From: Bacillota bacterium
GTDB taxonomy: Bacteria; Bacillota; Clostridia; Acetivibrionales; Acetivibrionaceae
Reading direction: 5' to 3'
DNA: 64,000 nt
NCBI GenBank assembly: GCA_023398495.1
Contig: JAEWSG010000142.1
Location: forward strand, 78,154 to 142,153
The notes under the pieces were generated by a model. The model worked only from the letters and a program-made list of their open reading frames with translations, did not search any database and had not been told where the DNA came from. The translations under genes were made by a program, and so were the position numbers. This document shows, piece after piece, positions 46,401 to 54,882 of this stretch. How positions within the stretch are numbered: the first letter of the stretch is position 1; each line of letters opens with the position of its first letter.

Positions 46401-47043
46401 CCAAAATGTCATGCACTAAACGGTAAACTACACCATCCTTATCAGTAAAGGAAACATTCAGAAGCAGTTCTGTATAATCACTTGTCTTTTCAAAAAGATT
46501 TGGCAGAATAGCATTCAATGCGTTGCACTGCTTGATAAAGAGCATTTGAAACAATTCATCCAACTTATTATTATGTTTCAATTGTACAATACGGTCTTTT
46601 TCATAAGGAGAAAAATCCAAGTCCGAATCAAACGGTGTTGTCACCAAATCAGGTTCTATTTTTGTTATGCTTTCAGAAGAAAGAACACGTATGCGTGAGG
46701 GTAAATAATCATTAACCTCCATAAAACGCACAGCTATAAGACGGTTAAACCATGTGTATGCTACTTCCTCAACAACCGCCTTATAAGCAGTTTTGTAATC
46801 TGACTGCTTTGCCTTACTTTTTATAGTTTCTTCCAACTTCTCACGTTGTTTGATTTCAACTCTTGAAATAGAATATGGCTCCTTAGTCCCAATGTCAAAA
46901 AACTGTACATCCTTTGTTGATTGTGGTAAAGCTTCCTTTATCTCCTTTTCGGTAATACCTAAAAGACCTGCCTTATATGTTATATCAGCAATAAGTTTAT
47001 TTCTTGCCCAAATTGCAAAGTTCTTAATAGCTGTTTTATTCAT
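43444..47043 (-). CDS. pglX: BREX type 1 adenine-specific methyltransferase PglX
   Basis: The 1199-residue protein has the SAM-binding motif I 'VIDPCMGSGHILVYAF' near 335 and the amino-methyltransferase motif IV 'VLTNPPYMGSGNMG' near 515. Long target-recognition and C-terminal helical regions follow, ending in a Lys/Glu coiled coil ('ARMQETIENSNNAREVAAAEKRKEKL'). In type 1 BREX, PglX methylates a non-palindromic site to mark host DNA and is needed for exclusion of phage. Full length for the family and no frameshift. A strong GGAGG precedes the start. An 11-bp tandem repeat lies immediately upstream at 47069-47112 and may affect its expression. Confidence 0.96.
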   Translation of the reverse strand: MNKTAIKNFAIWARNKLIADITYKAGLLGITEKEIKEALPQSTKDVQFFDIGTKEPYSISRVEIKQREKLEETIKSKAKQSDYKTAYKAVVEEVAYTWFNRLIAVRFMEVNDYLPSRIRVLSSESITKIEPDLVTTPFDSDLDFSPYEKDRIVQLKHNNKLDELFQMLFIKQCNALNAILPNLFEKTSDYTELLLNVSFTDKDGVVYRLVHDILEDDFNVSKEGQVEIIGWLYQFYNTEPKDEAFALLKKNVKITKERIPAATQLFTPDWIVRYMVENSLGRLWLEGHPNDALKSEWKYYLDEAEQEEDVQKQLEAIHEEYKTIKPEDIKVIDPCMGSGHILVYAFDVLMQIYESYGYSQRDAARSILVHNIYGLDIDNRAYQLAYFAIMMKARHYNRRVLDGETDCHLFAIEESNRINRNHLKYFGVGMSDIEKNTAILQVEGLLDTFVDAKEYGSILNVENYNWGLLNRFVCNTEVSGQLSFDTMGIEDTKEQLCVLVEIGAVMARKYDVVLTNPPYMGSGNMGSRLANYVKKFFPDSKTDLFSVFIEVCKLKTKLNRMQAMITQQAWMFLSSFDKLRDKLVNTDCICLAHLGARAFEEISGEIVQTACFVFRNSSIKEYKGVYSRLVSYNSQEEKRLAFLSKNNNFEAFQENYRKIPGTPFAYWISQQMIAAFQNSILYDVAKPRQGLATTNNDLFLRLWYEVEERSIGKGFETPKQADKSGLKWFPITKGGTFRRWYGNFDYVVNYQNNGAAICNYIDTTPGVKVKSNGRVINRDLYFCKGLTWSTVASGLFGMRYVPNGFIFETKGSMCFASDDKILYLLGLYNSRVMQKFLEVVSPTLDFHEGPLGKTPVILLPAERIDDLVSKNIEISVQEWNSFENSWDFLRHPLLRETTTISEAFNQWKQFTEVQFNQLKANEEELNHIFIDIYGLQDELTPEVEDKDVTIRKADLERDIRSFISYAVGCMFGRYSLDIDGLAYAGGQWDDSKFSTFTPDKDNILPITDEEYFEDDIVGLFVSFVKKVYGSETLEQNLDFIAKALGNKGNTSCEVIRNYFLKDFFKDHCKVYQKRPIYWLFDSGKADGFKALVYMHRYDENTIGNLRIDYLHRMQRVYESEIARMQETIENSNNAREVAAAEKRKEKLIKQLKETKEYDEKIAHLALARISIDLDDGVKVNYEKVQTGSDGKKLEVLAKI

Positions 47044-47068
47044 TCAAAATCCTCCAGCTCGATTTTTT

Positions 47069-47112
47069 CTTGACTAAATCTTGGCTAAATCTTGACTAAA
47101 CCTTGACTAAAC
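47069..47112 (-). repeat. Four tandem 11-bp repeats upstream of pglX
   Basis: In the pglX direction the unit is (G/A)TTTAG(T/C)CAAG, repeated four times without gaps, between the stop codon of the AlbA_2 gene and the pglX ribosome site. The last codons of the AlbA_2 gene (ATCTTGGCTAAAA) contain the unit's reverse complement, so a hairpin between the gene end and a repeat is possible. Eleven bases is one helical turn; copy-number slippage would change spacing but no reading frame. Confidence 0.85.
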
Positions 47113-47115
47113 CTT

Positions 47116-48816
47116 TTACTTTTTAGCCAAGATCCAATTCGACCTTTGTTGATTCGTAGAATCTCTTGAAATATCTCCACTTTTTTTCATTGCCGCCAAT
47201 AAGTTTTGCACTTTTTTTTCCTTTTGTCTATCACTCATAACATCAGGAAGTTTACTAAAAAGCAATTGAAGAAAATCCTTTTTCTTTCCCTTTTCCCACT
47301 TTTCCAAATAATCTATAATAAGCTTTTTATAATACTCATCATCAAATCCTTTGTTTTTAATATACTGTGCCTGTTCATCAATTTCTTTTGCAATTGGTGC
47401 AGCTAAATAAATATTAGGAATCTTACCCTCTATTACCCTTAGCTTACGCAAATATATTATATTCTCCTTGGAAATTGGTTGTTTTTTTTGTACACGGTCT
47501 ATAAGATAAACTGTGTCCAAATCCCAATCCTGATTATTAAATAGCAATCTAGTATAATTCAAATCCAACACTTTACCGTAAATTGTTACTGAAACTTCTT
47601 GTGGATTTGAAATATCATAATCAGGAAGCGGAAAAAATTTATTTCTTTGTATGCGAAATACTTTCCGAATTCCCATAGTTGCAGTGTCTATCATATGAAA
47701 TTTCACCATAGCATCAGCCAAAAGTTGGTTTTTGTAATATGGTGGTGCATAGCTTGGCTTAAGAACTACCTGAATATTACCAGGCAAAAAACTACCTGGG
47801 TTTGTTATTTTTATATGATCTTCAAATTCATTGACATATATCCGGCCACCAGTTGTATAGTCCTGATGTGCAATGCAATTGTTCAAAAGCTCACGTAAAA
47901 GCCATGAATCATATTGTTGGGTTTCAGTTGGAAACAGTGTCATCTGATTAGGCATGTACCTGTATGTAAGATTTCTAATTTTATCATATATCTTGTTCAC
48001 CACAGTTATAAATGGAATAGTGAATAGCTCGTAATCCTTATCTTCACCATTAGCAGCATAAAGTCTCCACATAACACGCGGTGGCGTATCCATCATATAA
48101 TCAAAATCACTATTCCCAAGCAATACCATAGCTGCATTCGTCAGTTTTCCATCAATAATCAGCTTAATTTTTGTAAGGAATTCTTCATCACTCATACTAT
48201 CAACTTCTTCACTGATATGCTGTCTGTTTTGAGTTATCTTGTAGTTTTCCCGTGCGATTTTTATCGCTTCTTTATCAAGCTGGCTAATGGATGAACCATT
48301 AATTATTTGCTTTGACCAATCTTTGCGTTGTTGGCTTCGTATTCGTTCCTGTTCTTCTATAGATAAGGCGCCAATAGATTCTCCATTCCGTCCATAATAA
48401 TGATTATTCCAACCAGTAGGTATAGCACTTACGGCTGCGGGAATCTTAAACATGACAACACGCTTTTTTTCACCGTCAACAATAGGGTAAACCTCAAATA
48501 TATCTATAAACGATATTCCACCAGTAGTATTTTGAGCTATTTCTTGTTTTAATCTTTCTAGTCCAACTGTATTTCTGTAGGAAGATCCAACTACTTTTTT
48601 ATCCTTATTTCGGACACCAAATACAAGCCATCCGTATTGCAGCCCTTTGAGGTTAGCCTCATTACTGATTGCGGAAAAATATTGACCAATTTTGTCCTTG
48701 TCATAATCGTTGTTTGCTTCCTTAAATTCAACCACTTCACCTTCCCAACTATCAATTAAGTCATTCAACATAGACTGTAAGTCATGTTCAGTAGTATCAT
48801 TAACAAATAAAAACAT
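47116..48816 (-). CDS. AlbA_2/Schlafen-like ATP-binding protein in the BREX operon
   Basis: This 566-residue protein begins with an AlbA_2 (Schlafen-like) domain ('EGEVVEFKEANNDYD', 'GWLVFGVRNKDKKVVG'; ~20-165). A histidine-kinase-like ATPase segment follows with 'ELLNNCIAHQDYTTGG' and 'ITNPGSFLPGN', then a C-terminal winged-helix region ('KKVQNLLAAMKKSGDISRDS'). Such proteins are often annotated as predicted transcriptional regulators and occur in many type 1 BREX loci between brxC and pglX. A regulatory or accessory nucleic-acid role is likely and a direct effector role possible. It is 24 bp downstream of brxC. The length is normal for the family. Confidence 0.85.
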   Translation of the reverse strand: MFLFVNDTTEHDLQSMLNDLIDSWEGEVVEFKEANNDYDKDKIGQYFSAISNEANLKGLQYGWLVFGVRNKDKKVVGSSYRNTVGLERLKQEIAQNTTGGISFIDIFEVYPIVDGEKKRVVMFKIPAAVSAIPTGWNNHYYGRNGESIGALSIEEQERIRSQQRKDWSKQIINGSSISQLDKEAIKIARENYKITQNRQHISEEVDSMSDEEFLTKIKLIIDGKLTNAAMVLLGNSDFDYMMDTPPRVMWRLYAANGEDKDYELFTIPFITVVNKIYDKIRNLTYRYMPNQMTLFPTETQQYDSWLLRELLNNCIAHQDYTTGGRIYVNEFEDHIKITNPGSFLPGNIQVVLKPSYAPPYYKNQLLADAMVKFHMIDTATMGIRKVFRIQRNKFFPLPDYDISNPQEVSVTIYGKVLDLNYTRLLFNNQDWDLDTVYLIDRVQKKQPISKENIIYLRKLRVIEGKIPNIYLAAPIAKEIDEQAQYIKNKGFDDEYYKKLIIDYLEKWEKGKKKDFLQLLFSKLPDVMSDRQKEKKVQNLLAAMKKSGDISRDSTNQQRSNWILAKK

Positions 48817-48840
48817 GGTACACCTCCCCGGAACTGACTG

Positions 48841-51800
48841 TTAAAACTCAATATTAACAACCGTATCCTCTTCCAATTCCTTTATAATCTGTGCTCTCAG
48901 AGCTTCTATATATTTATCTACATCCTGTGTAGTTTCAATCTGCCATGAGTTTGCAATGTTAACCGTCTTTATACTGATGTTCTTGTGTTTCTTAACCTTT
49001 GGTTTAGGTGGAGTGACTGGTTCTGAACCTTTATGATCATAATCTTTAGGTTTATCTTGCTCTTTAGCCTTTATGGTAGCAAGCTGCTCGTCCTTCTTGG
49101 CAATTTCATTCAACAAACGGACTTTCAGAGCATCAGCTTCCACCTTGATATTTTGCAAAGTAGCAACATTGTTGCAGGATTTGGCTTTTTCATAAATTTC
49201 TTCAAAAAGTTGCAGAAAACGAGCACTCAACTCAGCCTTGTACTCCTTGGTATTCAGCACCTCGTATACACGGTTTTTGGCATCGTCAATAGATGCCAGT
49301 ACAGGAGTTTCCATTGCATCAAGAACTTTTAAATAGGCATTATTAAATTGTTCAAGCAATTCAGGTAGCTTTGGAATCTCTGCATAAGGTGCTTCCTTTT
49401 TAAGAATTGCCTTAATTTCATCCACAACACTTTCGACTTTTTCATCCACAATGAAAGTCTTACTGTCATCATAAATACCCATGAGCTTTAAGGCTCGTTC
49501 AAATATTGTCTTTTGCTCACCGCCGAAAAATGTCTTCACAGGCTCATAATCCTCAGCAAACTCTAAATAATCATCTCTATCTGAATGTATTTTTCTAAAA
49601 AACTCCATTGAGGACTGAATCTGGATTACTTCACGGAAAATAGTTTTACCCTCAGCTACAACCTTCTTTCCTGGCAGAGCTGCTGTTTTCTGAAAGATCT
49701 CAAGTTTCTCCAACTCATTGAGTATATTTTGGCTGTATGTCTGAAAGGAACGCATCATAGAGTCTTCATCGTCATTCACGCTTGAAACACCGAACATTTC
49801 TTTCATAACATCCCGGACTGATTTTTTCTGAACGTCATTTAGCTTCTCCCTACGCTCTGTAAGTAGCTTTTCCACATACTCTTTTTTGGTAATATACCGT
49901 ACTATTTCATCCTCATTCTTATTTAGTAAAGTTACGCTGGTACCATTGACAGTAAATGCAATATCACCATTCTTAAAGAGCTTGGCAACAAGCCACTCAA
50001 CATCATCCTCAACAAAACCATAGGGAGCCTTCATAAAACGATCCATTAAGCTTTTCATGGACGTCTTTAAGTGTGAACCGGAATTAGATGAAATAAAACT
50101 CAGAACATCGTTCAGAGCATGAACATTTGGTTCTTTTCCGTCATCCAACTTCAGTGACTGTTGATTGGAAGTTTTAAACAAAGTACGGATATTAGCTTCA
50201 CTCATAGCCGTATCAATGTAGGTTAACTTATGATAAACTGTAGAAACCAGACGCCCTAAAGCATCATTTATCCTGGCACTTACGTCTTTGGATGCAATCT
50301 GAACTTTGTCTCCGTTAACGTAAATATCAGCATTTTTTATAGACTCAATAAGGAATAACTTTGCATTGTTACCTCGTTCACGCATTTCACGTTCTTTGGC
50401 ACTTCTGATTTCTACTAATTTAGGCAAGACATTATCAGTGGAAAAACGGAGGTACTTTTCAATCTTTAAAGATATTCGTAATTCATTCAAGAATTCCGAA
50501 TCATTAGGCAGCACAACAAGCACTTCTCTACCCTGACCGGACATCATACGCAAGGTAGCCTCTTCACCGCCATAATCTGAATTTGGTGTCAGTACACGCA
50601 CTCCAATATCATGATTTTGATTGGCTTTAAATGGCCGGTCATCCACAACTTGATTAAAGGAAAAGTTATATCTGCCGTTGAAAGCTGGATATCGGTACTT
50701 ATTCTCTTTTAGAATGTCGATAAAGACCATCTCAGAAACCTTGTTTATAATTTCAGCCATTTCAACATTCTGTCTATCAATATCGCGGTTAATTTCTTGT
50801 TCCTCATCAGTCAGGAACGTGTAAATATCACCATTCTTCTGTACTAAGGTCTGGTTTACAAGAACTTTGAGGGCTTCTTCCACCTTATTTTTTAATTCGA
50901 TACGATCAGTACCTATATCATCTATCATCAAACTTGTAATGTTATCTGAATTGGAAGTAATCTCCTTGACATACTTGATCATGAACAAGGTTTTCAATAC
51001 GTTCACTGTAAAGCATTCTACATCTTTGTCCGGATTGATAATATTATTGTCATGTGCACGGATGATAACTCCCTTGTGGCTATGATCCAAAAACTGGTGC
51101 AGTGCATCATAAAACACATTGAATGGGATTATAGCGCCGGTATCTCTGTCCATTAGCTTCATAGCCGATTCCTTGAATAGAGCAATCATAGAACGCTCAC
51201 CTTCTGACAAATGCTTACCTGATGCTCCGTGAGTTCTGATAGAAGTCAGTACACTTGCCAACAGATTAAATTGGTAAGGTACAAATGGATAAACCGCAGC
51301 AAAATCAGCATCTCCGGAATATAGCTTTTTCTCTGCGCTATCATTGAAAACAATCAAGTTCTTTATAATAGTCGATTTTTGCTCATACATAAGTCTTAAT
51401 GTCTGTTCTGCAGTAGGTTGCTTGTCTAAAATCCTTTTCTTAATGACTTCATCAACATTAGCAGAAGATAAAGAAAGACGAGTGTCAAAACGACCTTGTA
51501 TCTTAGAAAAGTCATTACTTCGAAGCCCCATATCCTTGGCTATCGCATCAATATCCTGTTGACTGGTAACCACGACCCACGCTTTACCACGGCAAGCTGT
51601 ACCCAAATCTTCCGTTACAGTTTGAAGATTCAGCATTAATTTAGAGTCTTCTCCTATATACTGCCCGATTTCATCTACTAAGAATACCACATGATGGTTA
51701 CGGCCTTTACGTTCAATATATTCCTTCACCAGCTTTGCAAAACTCTCAATGCTGATGTTATAGGTTTCAGTCGCTTTCTCACACCAGTTGCGAGCTGCTG

Positions 51801-52470
51801 ATTCACTCATAAAGCCCATACTATCGAGCACCTCAACAATGTTGTCCTGAATAAAATCAAACTTATGACGTGAGGATTCCCAAGACTTACCGAAGTTATC
51901 TTCAAAGGCTTTTTTAAATTCTTCATAACGCCCAGCCTCCACAAGAGTACGCTCTAAATCAGCAAGAAACGGAATAGAACCGCAGAAGCCCTGCATTTCA
52001 TTGAATACCTTTAAAAATACAGATACAATGGCATCCTTTGACTGTTTGCCTGTAATTTCGCTCTTTGAATCAATATTAAACAACACTACATCTGTATCTG
52101 CTGCAATGCTGGTTGCCAACTTCATATCAGCAAGTACCATCGGGTCAATAATCTTCTTATCATCTATAAAGTAATCGATAGCTTTTTTACCGTTTACCTC
52201 TATATTCTTAAGTAAATAGGACAGAATTTTCAGGAAGTGGGATTTACCGCTTCCAAAAAAGCCGGATATCCAAACACCCATCTTATCTGTATATCCGTTT
52301 ATCCCCTTTTTGTAGCTGGAAAAGAACTGCGAAAAATGCTTTTGAAGCTCTCTGGTTACAACGTATTCTTCCAGCTCCTGCCGGATATTTTCATCATCAC
52401 CCTGCCCAACCTTGATAACTCCTTTTATGTCTCTATCAATTGGCTTCGTAAACATATCTTTCAGTAACAT
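48841..52470 (-). CDS. brxC: BREX type 1 P-loop ATPase BrxC
   Basis: The 1209-residue protein opens 'MLLKDMFTKPIDRDIKGVIKVGQ' and has Walker A 'SGFFGSGKSHFLKIL' near 70 and a Walker B-like 'VVFLVDEIGQYIG' near 268. Long helical C-terminal regions lead to a Lys-rich segment near 1130-1160 (KKHKNISIKTVNIANSW). BrxC (PglY-like) is a core STAND/AAA-type ATPase of type 1 BREX, required for both methylation and defence. It is 14 bp after brxB. Full length, no frameshift. A ribosome site GGGAGGAAAG precedes the start. Confidence 0.96.
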   Translation of the reverse strand: MLLKDMFTKPIDRDIKGVIKVGQGDDENIRQELEEYVVTRELQKHFSQFFSSYKKGINGYTDKMGVWISGFFGSGKSHFLKILSYLLKNIEVNGKKAIDYFIDDKKIIDPMVLADMKLATSIAADTDVVLFNIDSKSEITGKQSKDAIVSVFLKVFNEMQGFCGSIPFLADLERTLVEAGRYEEFKKAFEDNFGKSWESSRHKFDFIQDNIVEVLDSMGFMSESAARNWCEKATETYNISIESFAKLVKEYIERKGRNHHVVFLVDEIGQYIGEDSKLMLNLQTVTEDLGTACRGKAWVVVTSQQDIDAIAKDMGLRSNDFSKIQGRFDTRLSLSSANVDEVIKKRILDKQPTAEQTLRLMYEQKSTIIKNLIVFNDSAEKKLYSGDADFAAVYPFVPYQFNLLASVLTSIRTHGASGKHLSEGERSMIALFKESAMKLMDRDTGAIIPFNVFYDALHQFLDHSHKGVIIRAHDNNIINPDKDVECFTVNVLKTLFMIKYVKEITSNSDNITSLMIDDIGTDRIELKNKVEEALKVLVNQTLVQKNGDIYTFLTDEEQEINRDIDRQNVEMAEIINKVSEMVFIDILKENKYRYPAFNGRYNFSFNQVVDDRPFKANQNHDIGVRVLTPNSDYGGEEATLRMMSGQGREVLVVLPNDSEFLNELRISLKIEKYLRFSTDNVLPKLVEIRSAKEREMRERGNNAKLFLIESIKNADIYVNGDKVQIASKDVSARINDALGRLVSTVYHKLTYIDTAMSEANIRTLFKTSNQQSLKLDDGKEPNVHALNDVLSFISSNSGSHLKTSMKSLMDRFMKAPYGFVEDDVEWLVAKLFKNGDIAFTVNGTSVTLLNKNEDEIVRYITKKEYVEKLLTERREKLNDVQKKSVRDVMKEMFGVSSVNDDEDSMMRSFQTYSQNILNELEKLEIFQKTAALPGKKVVAEGKTIFREVIQIQSSMEFFRKIHSDRDDYLEFAEDYEPVKTFFGGEQKTIFERALKLMGIYDDSKTFIVDEKVESVVDEIKAILKKEAPYAEIPKLPELLEQFNNAYLKVLDAMETPVLASIDDAKNRVYEVLNTKEYKAELSARFLQLFEEIYEKAKSCNNVATLQNIKVEADALKVRLLNEIAKKDEQLATIKAKEQDKPKDYDHKGSEPVTPPKPKVKKHKNISIKTVNIANSWQIETTQDVDKYIEALRAQIIKELEEDTVVNIEF

Positions 52471-52484
52471 AGCTTTCCTCCCCT

Positions 52485-53063
52485 TTAGTCCACAAGCCGA
52501 AAGGCTCTGTAGTAATTACCATCTTTAATCTGTGAAAACAGCACCAATTCCTGTCCATCATATTTACCTGGAAAAAACATTACCACCGGCACTCGGTCAA
52601 TAGCTTGATGAAGATTATTTAGCACCTTATGTGATCTCAATATCGGATAGCATTTTCCAACTCCGGTAAGGAACACAACCGCATCCTTTGGTGTATTATC
52701 CTGAATATATTTTACAATCAAGTTCTCATTATCGTTGAATTGCAATAGATTACCAACCGCTTTTATTATACGTGCCATTCCATCTTTTTTTTCAAATTTA
52801 AAGCATTGTTCCAAAAACCCTTCCTGTTCCAACAGGTCAATTATAATATCATACAAATCAAATACAACCAACTCAAAACCTTCTGTGCCTCTGGTATTTT
52901 TGGTTTTCATATATTCAATTCGTTCCCGGACATCCAATTCTTTTTCTGCCGGATAATCAAATACATAATAACCAACCTCATTTCCGAGTCCTTTATTTTC
53001 ACGGAAATTGGCCTCCTTTATCATGCGTTCCACCGCATCCATCCGTTCCTCCAAACTCGCCAT
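52485..53063 (-). CDS. brxB: BREX protein BrxB (DUF1788)
   Basis: The start is at 53063: its ATG overlaps the brxA stop as TAATG, with GTGAGG upstream. A longer in-frame start at 53120 would lie inside brxA and is rejected. The 192-residue protein has 'YYVFDYPAEKELDVRERI', 'VFLTGVGKCYPILRSHKVLNNL' and 'VVMFFPGKYDGQELVLF', typical DUF1788/BrxB features. It is a core BREX component whose biochemical role is not established; the family is found between brxA and brxC. The tight overlap supports translational coupling. Confidence 0.94.
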   Translation of the reverse strand: MASLEERMDAVERMIKEANFRENKGLGNEVGYYVFDYPAEKELDVRERIEYMKTKNTRGTEGFELVVFDLYDIIIDLLEQEGFLEQCFKFEKKDGMARIIKAVGNLLQFNDNENLIVKYIQDNTPKDAVVFLTGVGKCYPILRSHKVLNNLHQAIDRVPVVMFFPGKYDGQELVLFSQIKDGNYYRAFRLVD

Positions 53064-53665
53064 TACCTCACCCCTGTAAGTGCATGGATAAATAGCTCCA
53101 TGCCATGATCTTTCATACATTTTTCTAAGGCAACATCTAAAATTGGCTTCAACATTTTCCTGTCACCTGTTGCTTGATCAATAACACCGGCTTCCATAAG
53201 CATGGTCTTGTAACAAGTCCCCAACCTCTTTATAGTATAATCAGTCCAACCAGCCACTTTTTCACTCTGTAATTGCTTATCCTTAAAGAAAATTCGAATA
53301 TCGCTGTCTGATAACGTGTTATTCCCTATAATCAACTTTTCACGGTACACCTCATATACAAAATCAAAAAACAGGCTGTCAACGTTCATAACCGCTATGA
53401 TTGCAATAATCTTCTGTGTCGCAATATCACTATTCTCAAACAGCTTATAGAAGCTTTCATCAAGACTCATTACACGATTGCAAACTGTATTGAATATTTG
53501 AATAGCTCTAGCCATTGTTGGTGCTGCAAATATATTCTCATTTATATTCATATCTTTGATTTCATTTATTGTCTTTCCAGAATTCAAAAAGTCTATTACT
53601 TTCCGAAATTCCGAAAACCAAAAGGATAGATTAACCATTCCTGCACTATATTCTTTTCTTACCAC
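53063..53665 (-). CDS. brxA: BREX protein BrxA (DUF1819)
   Basis: The 200-residue product begins 'MVRKEYSAGMVNLSFWFSEF' and carries 'YREKLIIGNNTLSDSDIRIFF', the DUF1819/BrxA pattern. Structures of BrxA show a NusB-like DNA-binding fold. It is the first core BREX gene, 24 bp after the xre gene, and shares one overlapping base group (TAATG) with brxB. A ribosome site GGAGG precedes the start. Full length. Confidence 0.94.
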   Translation of the reverse strand: MVRKEYSAGMVNLSFWFSEFRKVIDFLNSGKTINEIKDMNINENIFAAPTMARAIQIFNTVCNRVMSLDESFYKLFENSDIATQKIIAIIAVMNVDSLFFDFVYEVYREKLIIGNNTLSDSDIRIFFKDKQLQSEKVAGWTDYTIKRLGTCYKTMLMEAGVIDQATGDRKMLKPILDVALEKCMKDHGMELFIHALTGVR

Positions 53666-53689
53666 CTATATTCCTCCAATTAAATCTCA

Positions 53690-53920
53690 CTATTTAGTAG
53701 CCTCTGCATCCTTGCTGTTACTAAGCACCACTTCCATGATATCTCCAACATCACAATGTAGTACCCGGCAAATCTTCACCAGTACTTCCATAGATACATA
53801 TTCATTATTTGATAATTTTGTCAGGGTATTAGGACTTATACCGGTAGATAACCGTAAATCAGTTTTCTTCATTCCCTTATCAATCAGTAACTTAAATAGT
53901 TTGTTATAGCATACGTCCAT
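53690..53920 (-). CDS. Xre-family repressor at the head of the BREX operon
   Basis: This 76-residue protein is a single Cro/C1-type helix-turn-helix: 'KTDLRLSTGISPNTLTKLSNNEYVSMEVLVKIC', with the recognition helix near residues 28-38. It begins behind GAGGAG and is followed by brxA with a 24-bp gap. WYL-type BrxR regulators are the usual BREX controllers; a bare Xre protein is an alternative controller here. An inverted repeat TTATGT-N7-ACATAA lies between the -10 box and the start, a likely autoregulatory operator. Confidence 0.88.
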   Translation of the reverse strand: MDVCYNKLFKLLIDKGMKKTDLRLSTGISPNTLTKLSNNEYVSMEVLVKICRVLHCDVGDIMEVVLSNSKDAEATK

Positions 53921-53938
53921 TGATAAACTCCTCTGATT

Positions 53939-53972
53939 TTATGTTTATATTACATAACCAGTACATATTATA
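53939..53972 (-). promoter_or_regulatory. BREX operon -10 box and candidate Xre operator
   Basis: On the minus strand TATAAT lies at 53972-53967; a weak -35 (GTTATT) sits 16 bp upstream of it. Inverted repeat TTATGT (53957-53952) and ACATAA (53944-53939) with a 7-nt gap follows directly downstream of the -10 box, where a repressor would block initiation. It is the only good inverted repeat in this promoter region. Confidence 0.5.
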
Positions 53973-54113
53973 TCACATTTTGTATTCCAATAACCGTAAA
54001 AAAATATAGATTCATGCGAATCTATCACTAGAAATAATATATGAAGTATAAATTTATGAATTATTATATTTTTTACAGGTGAGGCAGGTAAGGTTTTCGC
54101 CTCCTATTTAAAT

Positions 54114-54803
54114 TTAACTAACCAATCGCTTAATCTTTTCCTTGAAATTAGCATATGAATTTCCTTTTTCACCATAGTACATAAAATGTCTACATACAGC
54201 CACTACACAAGTACTACCCTTTGAATAATTGAAGGTTAGAAGTGGAACAGCAGCTTCCATTTCATTAATTGTTTTATCAAAACTTATTGCATTATTAAAC
54301 TCGATACCAAGGTGTGATAATCCATCTATAAATTGCTCTACTGTCTCCTTACCATGAAGAATTATTAATTTAGGTCTAATCTTCATCATAATTTCAAAAA
54401 ATGTATTCTTACCTCTTTCAATAATTTCTGTAGGCTCTTTCCATAGCTTTTTAATATTCTCTGTTGGATAGGTAAAAATATTTGTTTCAACTACACTTGA
54501 AGTTGTAATGCCGGATAACCATGACAAGAAGGAATTCATTCCTGTCCTAGTCCTTGAAAATTCACTTTTCCCACTAAGCACTCTAGCTTTTTTATAAAAA
54601 ACAATAAACTTGTCATAATCGCAAAGTAAGCTTATATAGTCATCGATATTTAAATCTTTTTGCATAATTGGAGTTGCTGGATTGATACCAACTAAAAATA
54701 TATCTGCCTTAGATAGCTCGCCCTTGCATACCAATGGCCTAAAGTATGCTTTTTCTTTAATCTCACAAACACTCCAGTTTTTTAGCTCCCCTTTTGTAAT
54801 CAT
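54114..54803 (-). CDS. Uracil-DNA-glycosylase-like protein
   Basis: The 229-residue protein has 'ADIFLVGINPATPI' near 33-46, like the first motif (GINPG) of MUG/TDG-type uracil-DNA glycosylases, and 'KLIILHGKETVEQFI' near 147, which sits where these enzymes have their second motif. The 'TNIFTYPTEN' segment would fall in between. The fold assignment is tentative, the catalytic Asn/Asp is not obvious, and other Rossmann-like folds are possible. It is an isolated gene between the BREX promoter and an Imm-5-like gene on the same strand. No ribosome-site oddity. Confidence 0.4.
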   Translation of the reverse strand: MITKGELKNWSVCEIKEKAYFRPLVCKGELSKADIFLVGINPATPIMQKDLNIDDYISLLCDYDKFIVFYKKARVLSGKSEFSRTRTGMNSFLSWLSGITTSSVVETNIFTYPTENIKKLWKEPTEIIERGKNTFFEIMMKIRPKLIILHGKETVEQFIDGLSHLGIEFNNAISFDKTINEMEAAVPLLTFNYSKGSTCVVAVCRHFMYYGEKGNSYANFKEKIKRLVS

Positions 54804-54882
54804 TTGCCTTCCTCCTATATGGCCTCGGAATTTATAGTATGCTGTAAGCAGTCAATGGCTATTTATAAACCTTTATCCTTTG

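Noticed and set aside
52485..53120. brxB start at 53120
   Set aside because: It would lie within brxA; the TAATG overlap at 53063 with a GTGAGG site is much better.
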